Assembly: GCA_024305405.1 (NCBI GenBank)
Contig: JAKNDB010000092.1
Location: forward strand, 2,573,501-2,637,500
Direction of reading: 5' to 3'
Length of the DNA: 64,000 bases
Source of the DNA: Dirofilaria immitis
Lineage: Eukaryota > Nematoda > Chromadorea > Rhabditida > Onchocercidae
The position numbers and the translations under genes were made by a program. Every line of letters begins with the position of its first letter. The stretch's first letter is position 1. Of this stretch, positions 1 to 13,057 are shown in pieces. Under the pieces are notes generated by a model. The model did not search any database and was not told where the DNA came from. It saw only the letters and a list, made by a program, of their open reading frames with translations.

Positions 1-3000
1 TTTCTAATACTCTAAACAATTCCTCTTCACAACCATGCAAACTATTATCACCACCAGACACTGGTGCTACCGAAACAATCAGAACTGTAGCATCTATTTC
101 GACTGATAACCCTTTAGCTGCTTCTTCTCCAATTCCACCTGTTTCTTCATCTTCTGCTGTGGTTATGATTTTTTTCACTTAATTTTTTTTATTAATTTTC
201 TACCTTCAAAGTGAATGTCGAAATATTGGTTGATTTCATGTATAAATGAATAATAATTTGATCAGAAATGGAATTCACAATTAACTTAATAGAAGTTAAT
301 TCAAGTACTTGTTGAAAAATTTTAAACTCTAGTTGTTGTTCAAAAATTTTTAAATTTCCTTAAGTAGCGTGAGAGGAGATGAAGGAAGCAACATTTAAAA
401 AATTAAAACATATATAGAAGTCATTCAATAAAATTAGACAGTTGGTTGAGTTTTTATTTTAAGTTGGGGATCAATTTCCAATTTTGAAAGTCACATTGCT
501 AGGCAAAAATAAAAGCTAAAAAAAGGCGGAAAAGAGATTCCATATATTTTTAGGTGACCTATAGACAACTGCATGATTTTCCATTTAAATAGTTTGATAA
601 GAGCACCATTAATCTGACTATCTGCTATGAATGTCTAGGAAGCAACTTTCATTGTATTAAATTCATCGCATTCATATTTGAAGATTTTGTCGTATTATTA
701 TAGTTCCGATGCCAACTGTATCGAGATAAGAATCAGTTTTGCATATAGACGGATTTCCTATTTTCATTCACAGATACCAGGTAAGGTTAATACTATAGAT
801 CTATCACGTTCTTCTGTTCATTTAAAACTTCAGGCACCTTTATCAGTGTCGAGTTTACCACAGCCTTTATCTCCGTTTTGTCGTCGAATACGACTACATT
901 TTCTACGTCAAGCCTTCGTCCTGCATTACCTCCTCCGATCGCCCCAAAACCGAGAATCATTACGAATCAGGTAATAGAAATAGTTCGTTTTTTTTCTAAA
1001 AATATCCATAATTTTTCGAAGGTTGCAAAATTTTTGATTTTCATGATATCTTTGTCATTTAATTAAGAATAGAGTCAAAATTTTTGCGAATATTAGGTTT
1101 AATATATTTATCTAAATTCGCTATCGTTTTGTGCTAATGTTCCTCGCTTGTGATTTTTTTGCCATAGTTTAAAAAATTATCTCATGTGTTTTCGAACTTT
1201 CAATGTCCTATATGCATCTTTGCTTTTTTCAAACTAGATTTTGTTCTGTGCTCTTTCACCAGAATTTTTAAAATTCATTTAACATTTTGGTCAAACTATA
1301 ACATTTGAAAACCTTAATTATAAATTATTCATATGCTTCGTTTCCAAATTTCTTTTTGAAACTAAATTAGGTGCTTGGTATTAATTATGGGTCGCGTACT
1401 CATTGCTTCTTATTTTCCGCTTTCCCATTCATGTTTTTTCAATACGCATATTATTATTAATCTTCTTAATAAATTAGAATTGCACTTGTCAGTATTTGCT
1501 ATAAATAGAAGCAGCCAATTACATCACAGGTAAGTGTCTATTATCATGATTCTGTCCTCATGCAGGATGGAAGCAAATTTTAATCGATGATAACGCATTT
1601 TTTAGAATTAAAAGAAGACTAAATTGTTAGCACAACCAGGCTATCATGAATTCAAATCATTTAGCCTGTATTTAAATTTGTTGAATTTTTAAAAATTGAC
1701 GTTTGTCTTCAAGTACCAATTTTTGCAAATTTTTTGGAAGATGAGCTAAAGAATCGCTATAGACTAGAACAGATAGTTTCACTGCTTATTTCTTTTGATG
1801 AACAATGTTCTTCCTGATTATACCATCCTTTTTATTAATGGTATATTTTGAGAAGTAGTGATGGAATCAATTTATCACTTTAAGTTTTGGTAGAACTTAA
1901 ATATATTTATTCGCAGAATGGTAATGCAATTGGTGCATCTTCACCGCTTACTTCCTTTGATGAACAATTTGAAAAACAAAAAGAATACACAATTTCGTCT
2001 GCACAGGTCTTTTTACTTTTCTGAAAATCGTGTTGTATTTATTTTATTTTATTAAATTCTGCGCAATGGAAGCTAAAAATTTTTTTGTAGTCTTTGGGTT
2101 TTTCAAATCTATTGAATCGTTACTTTCTAAAATATAAGTTTGCAGAAAGGATTTCCAAGAAATGAAGTATTTTGGTGTATCAGATTTTGAAACAATCGAG
2201 AAAACAGCGTTATTTGCCTAAAATGTTAAAAAATTTAGTTGAGAAAACTAAAATGGAATAAAAAAATCTTTTTCAGTCTTCATCTCCGTCCACGTCATCT
2301 TGGTCATCGATCCCGAATCCCGAGCGGTTGGCGTTTTCATCGAAATTAGAAAAATTCGAACGCGAAATTGAAATTAAAGGCCAGATGCTAACCCCACGAC
2401 AAAATTCACCCACCCTCCCGGTTAGCATCTTTAAATAAGATTTTTTTCTTTATTTTTAAAATAGATTTTATTTTCTGTTGTTAACACATCATAAATGAAG
2501 AAATGCACTAAAACAAAGCTTGAATTATTAGTATTAAATTCAACTTTTCCAATTAACAGCATGATTTTTCTATTGCTTGTCGCTTGAAATTTCCTTTTCT
2601 CACAGCTTCGCATGATCTCTGAGCTTATTTCTGAGTAAAGTTCGAAAACTTCACGTCCCAGTTTGCTAGTTTTTGAATAGATAGAAATAGTTTAGAGTTA
2701 ATTATGTTTAATTGACAGAATGGAGAAAAGTATGGATATGTATAATATTTTTTGAATTATAATTCGTCAATTATGGCGGGAAAAATTGAAAAAATATTTG
2801 GTTAACAGCACACTTTATTAATCCCATTTTTAACAAAGTTAACAAAATTAATAAAAAACTGTAGATTTTCTGAGAAAAATGAAAATGTTAAGCAGTTGAA
2901 TAGATTTGATAGTGATGCAATTGAGAAGGTCTCCTGATCAATACTGGCGGATATAACTTTTAGGTTATTTGTAGTTATAAATCAAATTGTATTTAACAAT

Positions 3001-5899
3001 TTCAATTGAAAAGCAATTTTGTTCCTAAATACTGCAAGTAAATTTCATTTTTTTAAAGTTTTAGAAAATAAAAAATTTCAGTCATACAGGATGCCTGCAT
3101 ATAATGTAAAACGATCATGGCCATCAACTTATATTGCTGTGATATCCGTTGGAATACTGCTTCTGTAATTTATTTTTGATATTATAATTGTTATTTATTT
3201 ATAGTTATTTTCACCCATCTTTTTATGGTTTTGTTATTGTTTTAATCATCTTCAGTTTTAAATTCAAAAATATTTTCAGAAGCAAATAGAAACTATATAT
3301 TTTTCGAAAAATTTCCTTAAAACTTATTTGTTGTTCAACAAATTATAATATAAAATTTAAAAAAATTCCTAAATATTTTTGAAAAACTCTGCTATATTTT
3401 AAACTTTTAAAAAGTTTTGCTTTGAGAATTAAGAAAGTAGGATAGTTCTGCTGAATGAGTTCAACGGAATCACTCAAGTACTTGAAAAGTTGAGATATGA
3501 AGAGATTCATCTGTTTTACTTTTCTTCTTAATTTCTTGTTCCCACATAGATTTTTCTAACTTTCTCTTGCATTTGAATTCGAGCGTTAAAATTCTTGACT
3601 TTTTATTTGGTAAGCGATAATATAAGTCAATAGATTTTAATTATGAATTTGTGGATCGAAAATACCACTTCATCTCTATTTCATCACTTCTGAGGTACTT
3701 CACATAATAGACCCATATGCATATACACGTGAACGGAACTTAAGTAGTAAATACATTTATAAATTCTTTTCAATATACGTAACTATTTCCTAATTTTTCG
3801 TAATTTTCAAACCTTGTACTCTTTCAAGCGCATTTTCCGATCTGTGTTGTTGAAATTTAGACGTTTGGGTCATAAAAGTTATTAGTGTAAATGAAAGAGG
3901 CGACGGAAAAAGAGGAAAAATTCTTTGGCTTGATATTTTCTGTTAATTGCATGAACTGTTGAATTGCTATTATTTTAATAGAAAATTTAGATACAATGCT
4001 ATGTTCTAGCTCATTTGCAAATAAAAGCGATGATAAACTGATCAAACAGTTGGAAAATAATCTCATCTAAAATATTAACTAATTAAAAATAAAGAAGTGT
4101 CATGCCGCAGCATATATTTTCACGATGTTTGCATGATTTTGATGTAGCTTGCTGTTGTTATCATTTGGTTCGTCCTCTTTTCGATTGTTTTAGAATTCTG
4201 TCATATTAATAATTTATTGAATGCACTAAATATTTTCGTCTATTTGTTTTTGCCACAATTTTATTGTTCTGTGATCTTTTTGGAATATTTTATGATTGTT
4301 ATCAAAATTCTCTCAGCTAAGGTAAAGCTTTCAACTCACTTCACTTTTTTGTCCTACAGCTATTATTAAAGTAATTATCGAACTAGTTACAAGGATTATG
4401 CGAACTTTTTATTTGTTACCATTCTCAAAGTTTCAAAACAGAGAAGTGAATATTCTATTAGAATTCAGAATATGACGGATTTAACTGATAAATTCAAATG
4501 CCGTACAGTTTTTCCGATTTTTCTTTTGATTGATATATAATCTATTCAGATTTGGCAATGAAATTCTTTAGCCGTCGTTTTTTTTGTTCTTAAAAGGAGC
4601 TCTTGATTTTAAACTCTGATTAGGGATTCGTTTATTCCTAAAATATTAATTTCAGCGAAGAAACCATTATTAAATGAAGACGAAATTCGGAAGATGAAGG
4701 AAGAAGAAACTAAGAAAGTAGCGAGTGGATCAGCACAAATGTCTTTCAACCTTGCAGGTGATGAGCTCGATCGTTCATTCGAACATATTCTCAATAACAG
4801 GTTTTTCTCATTTTTTAAAGAATCTGAAATTTGTCTCTAACGATATCCAACAATCTATTAAAGTTTAGAAGTTTGTTTTGAAGGGATATTTTTTTGATGC
4901 AAATCTTAATATCGTTTTGACTGGATTTCTTTTATTTAATGAGCATTTTTGTTGGGACCAGGTGTACTGTCAAAGTAAAAAAACTGACTGTCAAATTAGA
5001 TTATAGTTGTTCTTTATATGCTTCTTTTTTCACTTGAGTCTTGTTCATAGAAATTCGCAAAAGTTATTCGAAATATAAATCATCTTTTTGATTCATTTTA
5101 GCCTGCAAATCGAAATTGATATCGATTTTTTTTCTTTTGAAATTTGCAGCTCTGTTTTCTTTATACGAATTGTAGACGATTTTTGCAGTGCGGTACCTCG
5201 GACAGTGCCGGCTGTAATACGCACAAAGAAAGCGGAAAATCGTTTGGTAGCATGTTCGGCATCCCCAACTTTGAGTGGTGAACCGTTAAATTCGGTTGAG
5301 CAACGAGCTATGGAGCATCAAAAACGTCAGGAATGGCGGCAAGCTAGGTAATTTACTGCTTTATTACTACTTCAGAGAGTTAAACACTGACAAGTTAGTT
5401 TTTTTATCGTATCTGTTTTTCTTGTATCAGAAGTAGTTTTCTTGTTAATTACTGCAGTTAATATTGTAATTTTACTTAATTTGTGAGTTGTTGCATTAAA
5501 ATGGTCTTGCCATACAAAATCAATTGTGTAGTTTTTTTTTTTATTTTAAATTTTTTAAGGTTTAAATCTCTCGAAGCCGACTCAAAAGCTGCAGAAGAAG
5601 TTATGCAACAAGTTGAACAAATTAATAATGTAAGTTCTTTTTATTCAAAAGAGATCGAATCTTGAAGTCCTATACTTCTTTTTCTTATTAGGCAAATAAA
5701 ATAATCTTTGCTAAATAGCGATGATTTCTCACTTCTTGCAGAGACTGGCAAATATAACAGAGGAACATAACAACTCTTCTTTACCGATAAATGAGAAGAT
5801 TTTGCAAAATGAAACTTCATTTGAACGAAATGAGTATATCGATCCAGTCACCGGCGCTGCCACTGTTTCACTTGTTGAAAAAGCATCACTCAGAGAGAG
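1..5899 (+). CDS. Scribble-like scaffold protein, C-terminal part (multi-exon, 5' end outside window)
   Basis: Exons I can support: 1 to about 157 (Ser/Pro/Thr-rich, frame 3), about 834-970 (proline-rich, with PPPIAPKPR, a possible SH3 ligand), 1917-2006, 2277-2421, 4656-4800, 5189-5347, 5560-5629 and 5742-5899. The last four join in matching phase. The segment DEIRKMKEEETKKVAS is followed by SVEQRAMEHQKRQEWRQAR and KSLEADSKAAEEVM. As I remember the family, this resembles the C-terminal tail of human SCRIB, which has EQRALEAEKRALWRAAR followed by KSLEQDALRAQ. Scribble is a LAP-family junction and polarity scaffold with LRR and PDZ domains; those domains would lie upstream and are not seen. 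The exon ending at 2421 and the one starting at 4656 are out of phase, so an exon is missing or a boundary is wrong. A 53-nt intron (781-833) may join an extra exon ending at 780. C. elegans LET-413, the usual nematode relative, is shorter. Confidence 0.5.
1780..1806 (+). repeat. Partial duplicate of the exon at 1942-1968
   Basis: 27 bases in the intron repeat positions 1942-1968 of the next exon (the part coding SPLTSFDEQ). There are three differences, all C in the exon and T in the intron copy. It looks like a small exon-fragment duplication that has decayed. Confidence 0.5.
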
Positions 5900-6497
5900 G
5901 TGAATGTCATTTTTATTTGAAAATTTTCTGTCAGCATGATTTTGGATTAGTACATATATATGTATATATATATGGCAATTCTTTAATACGGTATTTCACT
6001 ATTATAAAGATCAAAGTTCAATTATTTTTCTATCATAAGTGCTGAAAATTGATTAGTAATGGACTACTTTTTTATTGGTCAACTGTTTTCTTTTTATTAA
6101 TAATCGTTTAATAGCTTTTAAGAACGGAATACTTTCTTTTGTCTTCTAACTCAGGCCACATATTTTTTTTGATTTTAGGTTAATTCCATAATCTCAGTAT
6201 TCCCAAGGCTAAATAGAAGAGGAATTTAGTGTGATTCCACAGTTTCATTCTCCTCAAGGTTAAATAGAAGAGAACAATAAATCATTTTATTACTTGATCT
6301 TAAACATATCCAGTTGTATTTTTTTCTTGGGATTGATGTTTCCAAAGCGCTTCTTATTTTGTCGCATAACGTTGTACTCTTTGAACGTTCCAATTTGAAT
6401 TTGAAATGCAATCGAAAATATCAATCAGTTGTGTGAATTATATCTTCGCATCTTGAAATAATTCCAATTTAGTGTAATTTTTTTCGTTTTTTTCCAG

Positions 6498-6593
6498 ATA
6501 AATACATCTTCTACACTTATCAACGATTTGAACGCTGAAATGGTCAATAATTCGAAACAGTCCGCGGCGATAAATTTCATCAGCCAAAGCTAA
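6498..6593 (+). other. Candidate exon after the Scribble-like gene
   Basis: A good acceptor (pyrimidine run then CCAG, ending at 6497) precedes 31 open codons ending in TAA, with unusually GC-rich codons for this region. In phase with the preceding donor at 5899, however, the first complete codon here would make an immediate stop (AG plus A, then TAA). That would simply end the Scribble-like protein. Whether this is a last exon in that sense, or is read in its long open frame through another splice form, cannot be decided from the sequence. Confidence 0.3.
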
Positions 6594-7917
6594 TGAAAGT
6601 ACAACTAATTTATAGCTGTGCACTGCAGTCCATATGATCCAGAATATCGTTATCTGAATCTAAACCGCTTTTTGGATGTAGCGCTTTTTATTGTTTTGAA
6701 TATTTCCGATAATAGCTTTTTAGCATTCATAGGACAAGTATTATCAGCAATGTCGAACGGCATTTTTCAGATCTTATTTCACGATTTATAACGCTATTTA
6801 TATTGAAATCTTGTACACAGTTCTGATGTTTTTGTTTTCCTGTTGTTTTATTAAAATTTTTGTGTCATTAATAATGGCGGATTTAATATTTATGCAAACT
6901 TATTTCGGTTTCATTCACTACTTCGTTATGTTGTAATCTTTGCTATTTCTAATACAAAATATTTTTTCATAAGAAAAGAAGCGGCATTAGATACATTTTT
7001 ATAAAAGACAATTTTGCAGTTAATTTTTAACAAATACTGTTGATTTAATTGCATTTAGACAGTAGCAAAAGTTATGGCTTTTTTATATGTGTTAAAAATT
7101 TCTATATAAATGCTTCACTGTGAAAGAAAAACTATATCATTCGCTAAAAGTGCCTCACTTAGTACTATATTTTCTATATAATCTAATATTTCATGTCACT
7201 CTGATTTCCTGTGCTTATAAATGTGATAATAATAACTCGACTATAAAGTAGTTCTTTCCTATTTTCTCAAAAAAGAGAAATTTATCTCTCTAATTTAAAT
7301 TTAATTCAGATGAGAAATTTAATGTCGAGATTGTTTACTTATCATTATCATATGCATATGATACGGAATGATATGTTCGACACGCTGGTTTCGTTTCATT
7401 CTGGACCGCATTTTACGTTAGTAAATGAAATTTTCCGCTGTTCACAAAACCGGATAAGGCATTTAGCAAATTTAGTTTTCAATGGAAAAGAACGAAACTT
7501 GATGTCCTAACAACTTGTTCAGTCTTCTTGCGATTAACTTTTATTCATACTTATCATTAGATTTGTTATCCAATAACTGTAAGGATTGATAGAATGTACC
7601 AACTAATGATCGAATTGGAGAATTTCCCACTGAATTATTGTGTTCATGAATACTTAAGCTTATTTACTCTTTTGAAGTTAAACTCAGCGATTTCATGTTT
7701 TTATGTAAGTTATCATGCCGGTTGTGAAAACTATCAATTGATTGAATTATGATTCAGTTTTTTTTGTTTCTGTTATGGAGTGATCAAGTGCAGTTTCGAA
7801 ATTCCATTCGTTTCAGTTTTATTCTGTAAATTTTGTAGAATTTCAAAGTGGTATTTATTATTCTATTATTATTGTAATTATTTTTATTAGAATGAATAAA
7901 GAATGAATCATATTTCA

Positions 7918-8230
7918 GTCTTGTAAAATACATAGACTTTGTAAGCATAGGCTGAATGATAATGAAGATCTCTTCTTCTATAAGACAGAGTTGGTCTGTT
8001 ATGCATCTGTAGCTTCAACTTTTTCGGAAATTGATAAAGATCTCAAGCTTTCATTGAAGCCTTCTCATCACCATTTGTTATATCTGAATATTTCGCGCGA
8101 AACATACAGGATTTCTGAGATGTGCGCTTTGAGTTGTAAAACACCGAATTTGCGTAGTAAAATGAACAAGGTGTTTAAAGTTGCTGTTTTAGGAGTCGCT
8201 AAACTGCTGAAGAAATTAACCTTAAGATGA
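7918..8230 (+). other. Candidate long exon of unknown function
   Basis: A typical acceptor (ATTTCAG, ending at 7917) is followed by 103 open codons ending in TGA. The frame contains LLYLNISRETYRISEM and a basic, hydrophobic end. A frame this long is only slightly more than chance in 64 kb of DNA this AT-rich. Joined in phase to the donor at 5899, it would instead be read for a few codons (SLVKYIDFVSIG) and then stop at about 7954. No family recognised. Confidence 0.2.
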
Positions 8231-8960
8231 TGTGAAAGCCTTAGAATTCATCATATTGAAAAGAAGGGACGAATTTATTCAGAACAAAAAGTAAGTTTTT
8301 TCCAGAAATTGAAATCATGGGAAAGTTATTTTACCAAAGTATAAAAATAAGTATAAATTTTGACGGAAGTATCCCAGAAACTTCAGGAAGCAATCATGAG
8401 CAGTACCTTCTTCTACTGACATTATTTTTAAACATCTTTTAACTTCACATATATGCCAAGATTCAGAATATTTCAGTAGAATCAAAACTCGTAATATGGC
8501 GTATAAATTCTTCACCGAAAGTTACGTCAACAAATAAATATCGTACATCAAGAAGATGATTCATTTATCCTGAGTACAGTGAAATGAGAAAAGACATAGC
8601 GATTATCGATTTGGCACATTTCATAAGAAATTTCAATAAATTATTATTGCGATCGTATTCCTCCCGCATGTTTTCTTTTTTCGCAAATCTGAATGAACTA
8701 CAAGCAAAAGTATTTGGGTAAACGTAATTGGTTTTGAAATAAAATTGTAATAAATAAATCTCTTTATCGTTGTCTTAATCATAATAATGTCATTATACTT
8801 TTATTTACCGATGTCAATTTCCGTAATTCATTCATGATAAATTGTACCTGTATTTTTAGAAATATTAAATATCATACGAATGTTGTTGTTGCATGGAGAT
8901 GCTTCAAATGAGATATTTCTGGTGTTAATAGTATTCAGCAGTTACCAGTGTTGTTTTCAG

Positions 8961-9046
8961 ATTTGTTGGATATACAAATGGAGACAAATGAGGATGAACT
9001 GAATAATAACAAACCTTTGATGAAAGAGTACAGCTAATTCAATAAA
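8961..9046 (+). other. Candidate terminal exon with polyadenylation signal
   Basis: Acceptor TTTTCAG ends at 8960. In the frame with two leading bases it encodes an acidic tail (MET NEDELNNN, then KPLMKEYS) and stops with TAA at 9035-9037. AATAAA follows at once (9041-9046), as in a compact nematode 3' end. It does not match the phase of the donor at 5899, so an intermediate exon would be needed. Confidence 0.35.
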
Positions 9047-9319
9047 AATTGTTTCTTCGTTGTTGGTATTTCCACAAAAATGTTTTTTTTTTTTTTTTTC
9101 TATTCTTGTCCTCAAAGATACAAAATTTTCTCGAAAACTGTCTTGATATAGCTTTTCGTCTTGGACTTAGAAAAATTTCCAACTACTTCTTAAATACTTA
9201 ACCACTGGATTGTTTAAACAAAATTGTTGAAAATTTCGAGATTTAGGCATTAGATAAGGCGTCATTGTCGAAGAGGAACACACTTCATAAGTTTTTGAAT
9301 AATTCAATTTTTATTCCAG

Positions 9320-9407
9320 AATAAATATATCCGCTTTACTGCAATGCAATGAGGTCTTTATGGAAAAATGCAAAACGAAAAAGTCCTTTGATAGCTCCAA
9401 TGAGACA
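9320..9407 (+). other. Candidate exon with consensus GTAAGT donor
   Basis: Flanked by TTCCAG on the left and GTAAGT on the right, and open for 29 codons after one leading base (ending KKSFDSSNET). The single leading base matches the phase-2 donor at 5899. The phase-0 end matches the candidate terminal exon at 12980. It may belong to an alternative 3' end of the Scribble-like gene. Short, and no homology recognised. Confidence 0.3.
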
Positions 9408-10828
9408 GTAAGTTCTTTAAAATTCCTCAAATTTTTCATGCGCAAGTTGCTTTAAAGTTATTATGTATTTTCTGAGATCCTTAATTTCATTAAAATGAAA
9501 CTTTTTTTTAAAATTTTAATAGTTTCAAAATATTATTGCAATTATTTTGCTTTTTGTTTCTATTACTAGTAGAACTGAAAGCTATTTGTTATTATGGCGA
9601 TGTTCCTTTCGTATCGAGCATTTTATCCTTTTATATTTAGGAATTTTTGAAATCGGTATTGTTTCAATTTCACTTAACTGGTCTATAATTGATTTCTAGA
9701 AACGCCAAATAATATGTAATCCTGGATTCTCGTCAGAATTTAATTTTTTGTTGTGTATTGTGGTGATAATGTTACATTACTGCTAATTGGTGATACGAAC
9801 TGCACAGAATTGATATTTTAAATAAAAATGTTATCATTAGATTGCTTTTTTAAGTTTAAGAGAATCGTTTCAAAATATAATGAAAATAATAATTTTAATT
9901 TCTTTGTAATTTAATAGAAAAGTATAAATTTACGAGAAAAGAATCTTAATATTGAAAATAATCGGTGTTATGCAAGAATTAAAAATCTTTAATATTATAA
10001 TTATAATAAAAGTGTAATTTTTTTCGTAAAAATTTGCAATAATATTTTTCCTAAAGACAATTCAAATTTAGTTACTTACTTAATTCGAATGTTTAAATCT
10101 ATTAATCTTCCGAAAAACGAATTCGCCCTTTTGCCTTTGCTTTCCTTGTCTACATAGTATTCAATTTTATGGCCTTGAGTATAACTCATCATGAAAAAAT
10201 AGTTTACTATTTTTTAATATTGAAGTAATATCAGTTTTCATTATAATCAAATGAAATCTGATTAATTTCTTCATTTATTTTAAGATTATATTATGGTACG
10301 AAGTGAAGAAGGAAACTGCAATATTTTTTATTTTATTTTATAAAAATCATACGCTATTATTACTTTTATCGTTGACTTAAACTCCGCTGAATAATTTTTT
10401 CAATAAAACTTCACTTCTCAATTTATTTCGCAGAATTCTCTCTGCCACTTGAAATCTCTAAAACATAGATTATTGATTTTAAATTTCTTGATGACGAATA
10501 AATTAATTCATTTGGTTATAAGTAAAATCTGATTTTACTGCAATATTAAGAAATGTAAACTGTTAATTTCCATGATAAGTTATGCAGGAAGTTTGTTTAC
10601 TTCAATGCATTACAATTTACAGGTGCAATATGGAGTTTGGTAAGGAAAATTTTTCATTGCAACAAAGGCAAATATTGCATTGTTGAAATTAAGTCTTTAG
10701 GTGGTGAAATATTGGTGATGGGATTCAGTTTGTTGAATGAATTTGTGTTGTTAAATTCACTATTTTTTTAGCCTCACAAAAGAAGTCTGTTTTCTTTCCT
10801 TAAAATTTTTCACTTTCTACGGTTGAAT

Positions 10829-10860
10829 ATCGGATTTGCTATCTTTCTATGAATAATTTT
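10829..10860 (+). repeat. Direct repeat, copy 1 (copy 2 at 11031-11062)
   Basis: A 32-base segment beginning ATCGGATTTGCT recurs 202 bases downstream with two mismatches. Non-coding. Confidence 0.6.
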
Positions 10861-11178
10861 AGGTCGATTAAATTGGATATAGGTAGATTAAACAAAATGG
10901 ATCCTTAGATTATTGTTTCCTTATCGTATTTTTATGGAATTTGATAACGAAAAAAATAAGAATCTTTAGTTTTCTGTAAATAAGAAATGCTTTCTGCAAA
11001 ATATTTATACTATTGACTGATATATCAACTATCGGATTTGCTGTCTTTCTATAAATAATTTTGTTCACTGAATTTTACCATTAGGTTATATTTTGTATTA
11101 AATATTTATTACTCATTTTTTATTAGTATTTTTGATACTATAATAATGAGTACTTGCCATATTATTTATTCCATTTCA

Positions 11179-11204
11179 AGCATACACATTAATATGTGTA
11201 TGCT
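11179..11204. repeat. Small inverted repeat (hairpin)
   Basis: Arms AGCATACACAT and ATGTGTATGCT (11 bp each) around a 4-base loop. No transcription context is visible. Confidence 0.6.
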
Positions 11205-11899
11205 ATCCATGATGAATATTCCATTGTTATTATTATGATTTGGGTAGTTATAAATGTTTGTTCTGTAATTTTTAGTTTTTAGAGCTAAGCTCAAGCAGTT
11301 AAAAATGTTAAATATCTAACGATCATATATGATTTCTTTAATGATATTTGTTATGCAAAATGATATTAAGAGGATTATGTTAGATTTAGGTTGGGATCAT
11401 TGATCCATTGCTATGCGATTTCATTTATCATTCTTCAACAAGTGAATTACTCGATAGAAATTCACTTTGCAGTTGCAGAATGTGATTCTTATAATGACTT
11501 ATAGCATTATATTGGCCAAGAATTATTTCTTGTATTAGCAATGGATGATTCATACTATTTTCGAAGTGATCCATTTTAGAATGGTCTTGATCATCAGACA
11601 ATAATGTTGATGCTTTTTAAATTTGCAGATTCAAGAAAAGGAAATAAATATTCGTTTGCTTAATGTAATTTGTATGACCTTATGTTGCTATATATATATA
11701 GTAGTAGCACAGTATAGGATGAGCATTAATGTAGTAATTTTGGTTTATTACTACTGCATTGGTGCAGCAATCATGCAGCAACGATAGGTGGCCAGCTGTC
11801 ATGCATTTAACTGCCATACTCATTGCTGCATGTTTTAGCTCTTACTTTCACCTTTACAGCAGCATGCATCCTGCATTATCCTGCGTTAATTGTTGTCAT

Positions 11900-11956
<57 letters not shown>

Positions 11957-11957
11957 T
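11900..11957 (+). repeat. (CTA)n microsatellite followed by short (ATCT)n
   Basis: About 19 uninterrupted CTA units, then ATCTATCTATCTATC. The Leu-rich ORF over it is an artefact of the repeat. Confidence 0.95.
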
Positions 11958-12979
11958 TTCATCTATCTATCTATCTTCAATCATTAAAACAACGAAATAT
12001 TATTGCTCCCTACATTCTTTTTTCTTAATGCAACAACGTTGCTGATATTATTAGCTATCATTACCGAATACTTCGTTTGCCTATTTACATCTAAATTGCG
12101 TTCACCTTATTTCAATTGTGTCTTAAATTTTGATCAATATGCTTTGAAGGAGAAGAGAGGAGAAAAGAAGTGATAATATCATCTTCGTCAAATGCGAGAA
12201 TGATATTTGCGAAGCTTTCAATCTCATCTTTCTTCATATCATCATTTTAGATGTCATAGTTTATACCACTATTTTATTTCATACTAAACAGTTCATAAAT
12301 TCATTTTTACAAAGATGTATTTTTACCTTAGATGTGGATTATTAGGTCTACTATTTCGGTAAATGGTTGATTCATTCATTTGTTTCTTACCAATGAACGT
12401 GAAACTAACATATATTACTGCAACGTAATGAATGAAATCAAATTAGATATTGATAAGCAGAACACAATAGCTCACTTTGATAGATGTTTGGAATAGAAAT
12501 ATGAGATGTGAAGTCATTAAGTTTAGTAAATTTTGTCTGAAGTGGTATGCGAATCGTTTGCACGACATATTCTTCACCATTACTCTCTTCCTTATGAACC
12601 ATTCTTAAATAATTTATTAATATCCTTCATTTTTACATCTTTACCTTATCAATGATTCCATTAGCTACACGCAAATTCCATTTACATCCTTTAAATGATT
12701 CAGAAATACAATAAGCCTATTGAAATCATTTCAGATGCAACATATTGAGAACTCTCTCTATCCATAGAATAAAAAAAGGATTGTAATTCAAAGTTGAAGC
12801 AATATTTCCAATCATTTCTTCTTCTTATTTTCAAAAATAAAAAAGGATTCGCGCTAATCTCTTGTCATATTAAATGCATATTTCTGTGTACATTTTGAAA
12901 ATTATATTAGAAGTTGCTTCGATTATTTTGAAAGAGTTAAGAATTAATCTATTGTCTTTCAAGGAACAATTTTTTGCAG

Positions 12980-13057
12980 GATGAATATTTTCAGGATGCA
13001 AAGGAAACATTTATAAAGGATTATTGTGTTATTCGAAAAGCGAAATGGAGCACCTAA
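12980..13057 (+). other. Candidate terminal exon
   Basis: Acceptor TTTTTTGCAG ends at 12979 and is followed by 25 open codons in phase 0 and TAA. The peptide starts DEYFQDAKETFIKDY. The phase fits the donor at 9407, but the intron would be 3.6 kb. Weak evidence. Confidence 0.2.

Noticed and set aside
678..974. 98-codon frame in the first kilobase
   Set aside because: It runs across a likely 53-nt intron; the proline-rich frame used by the exon at 834-970 is the supported one.
11759..12028. Poly-leucine open frame
   Set aside because: Produced by the CTA microsatellite.
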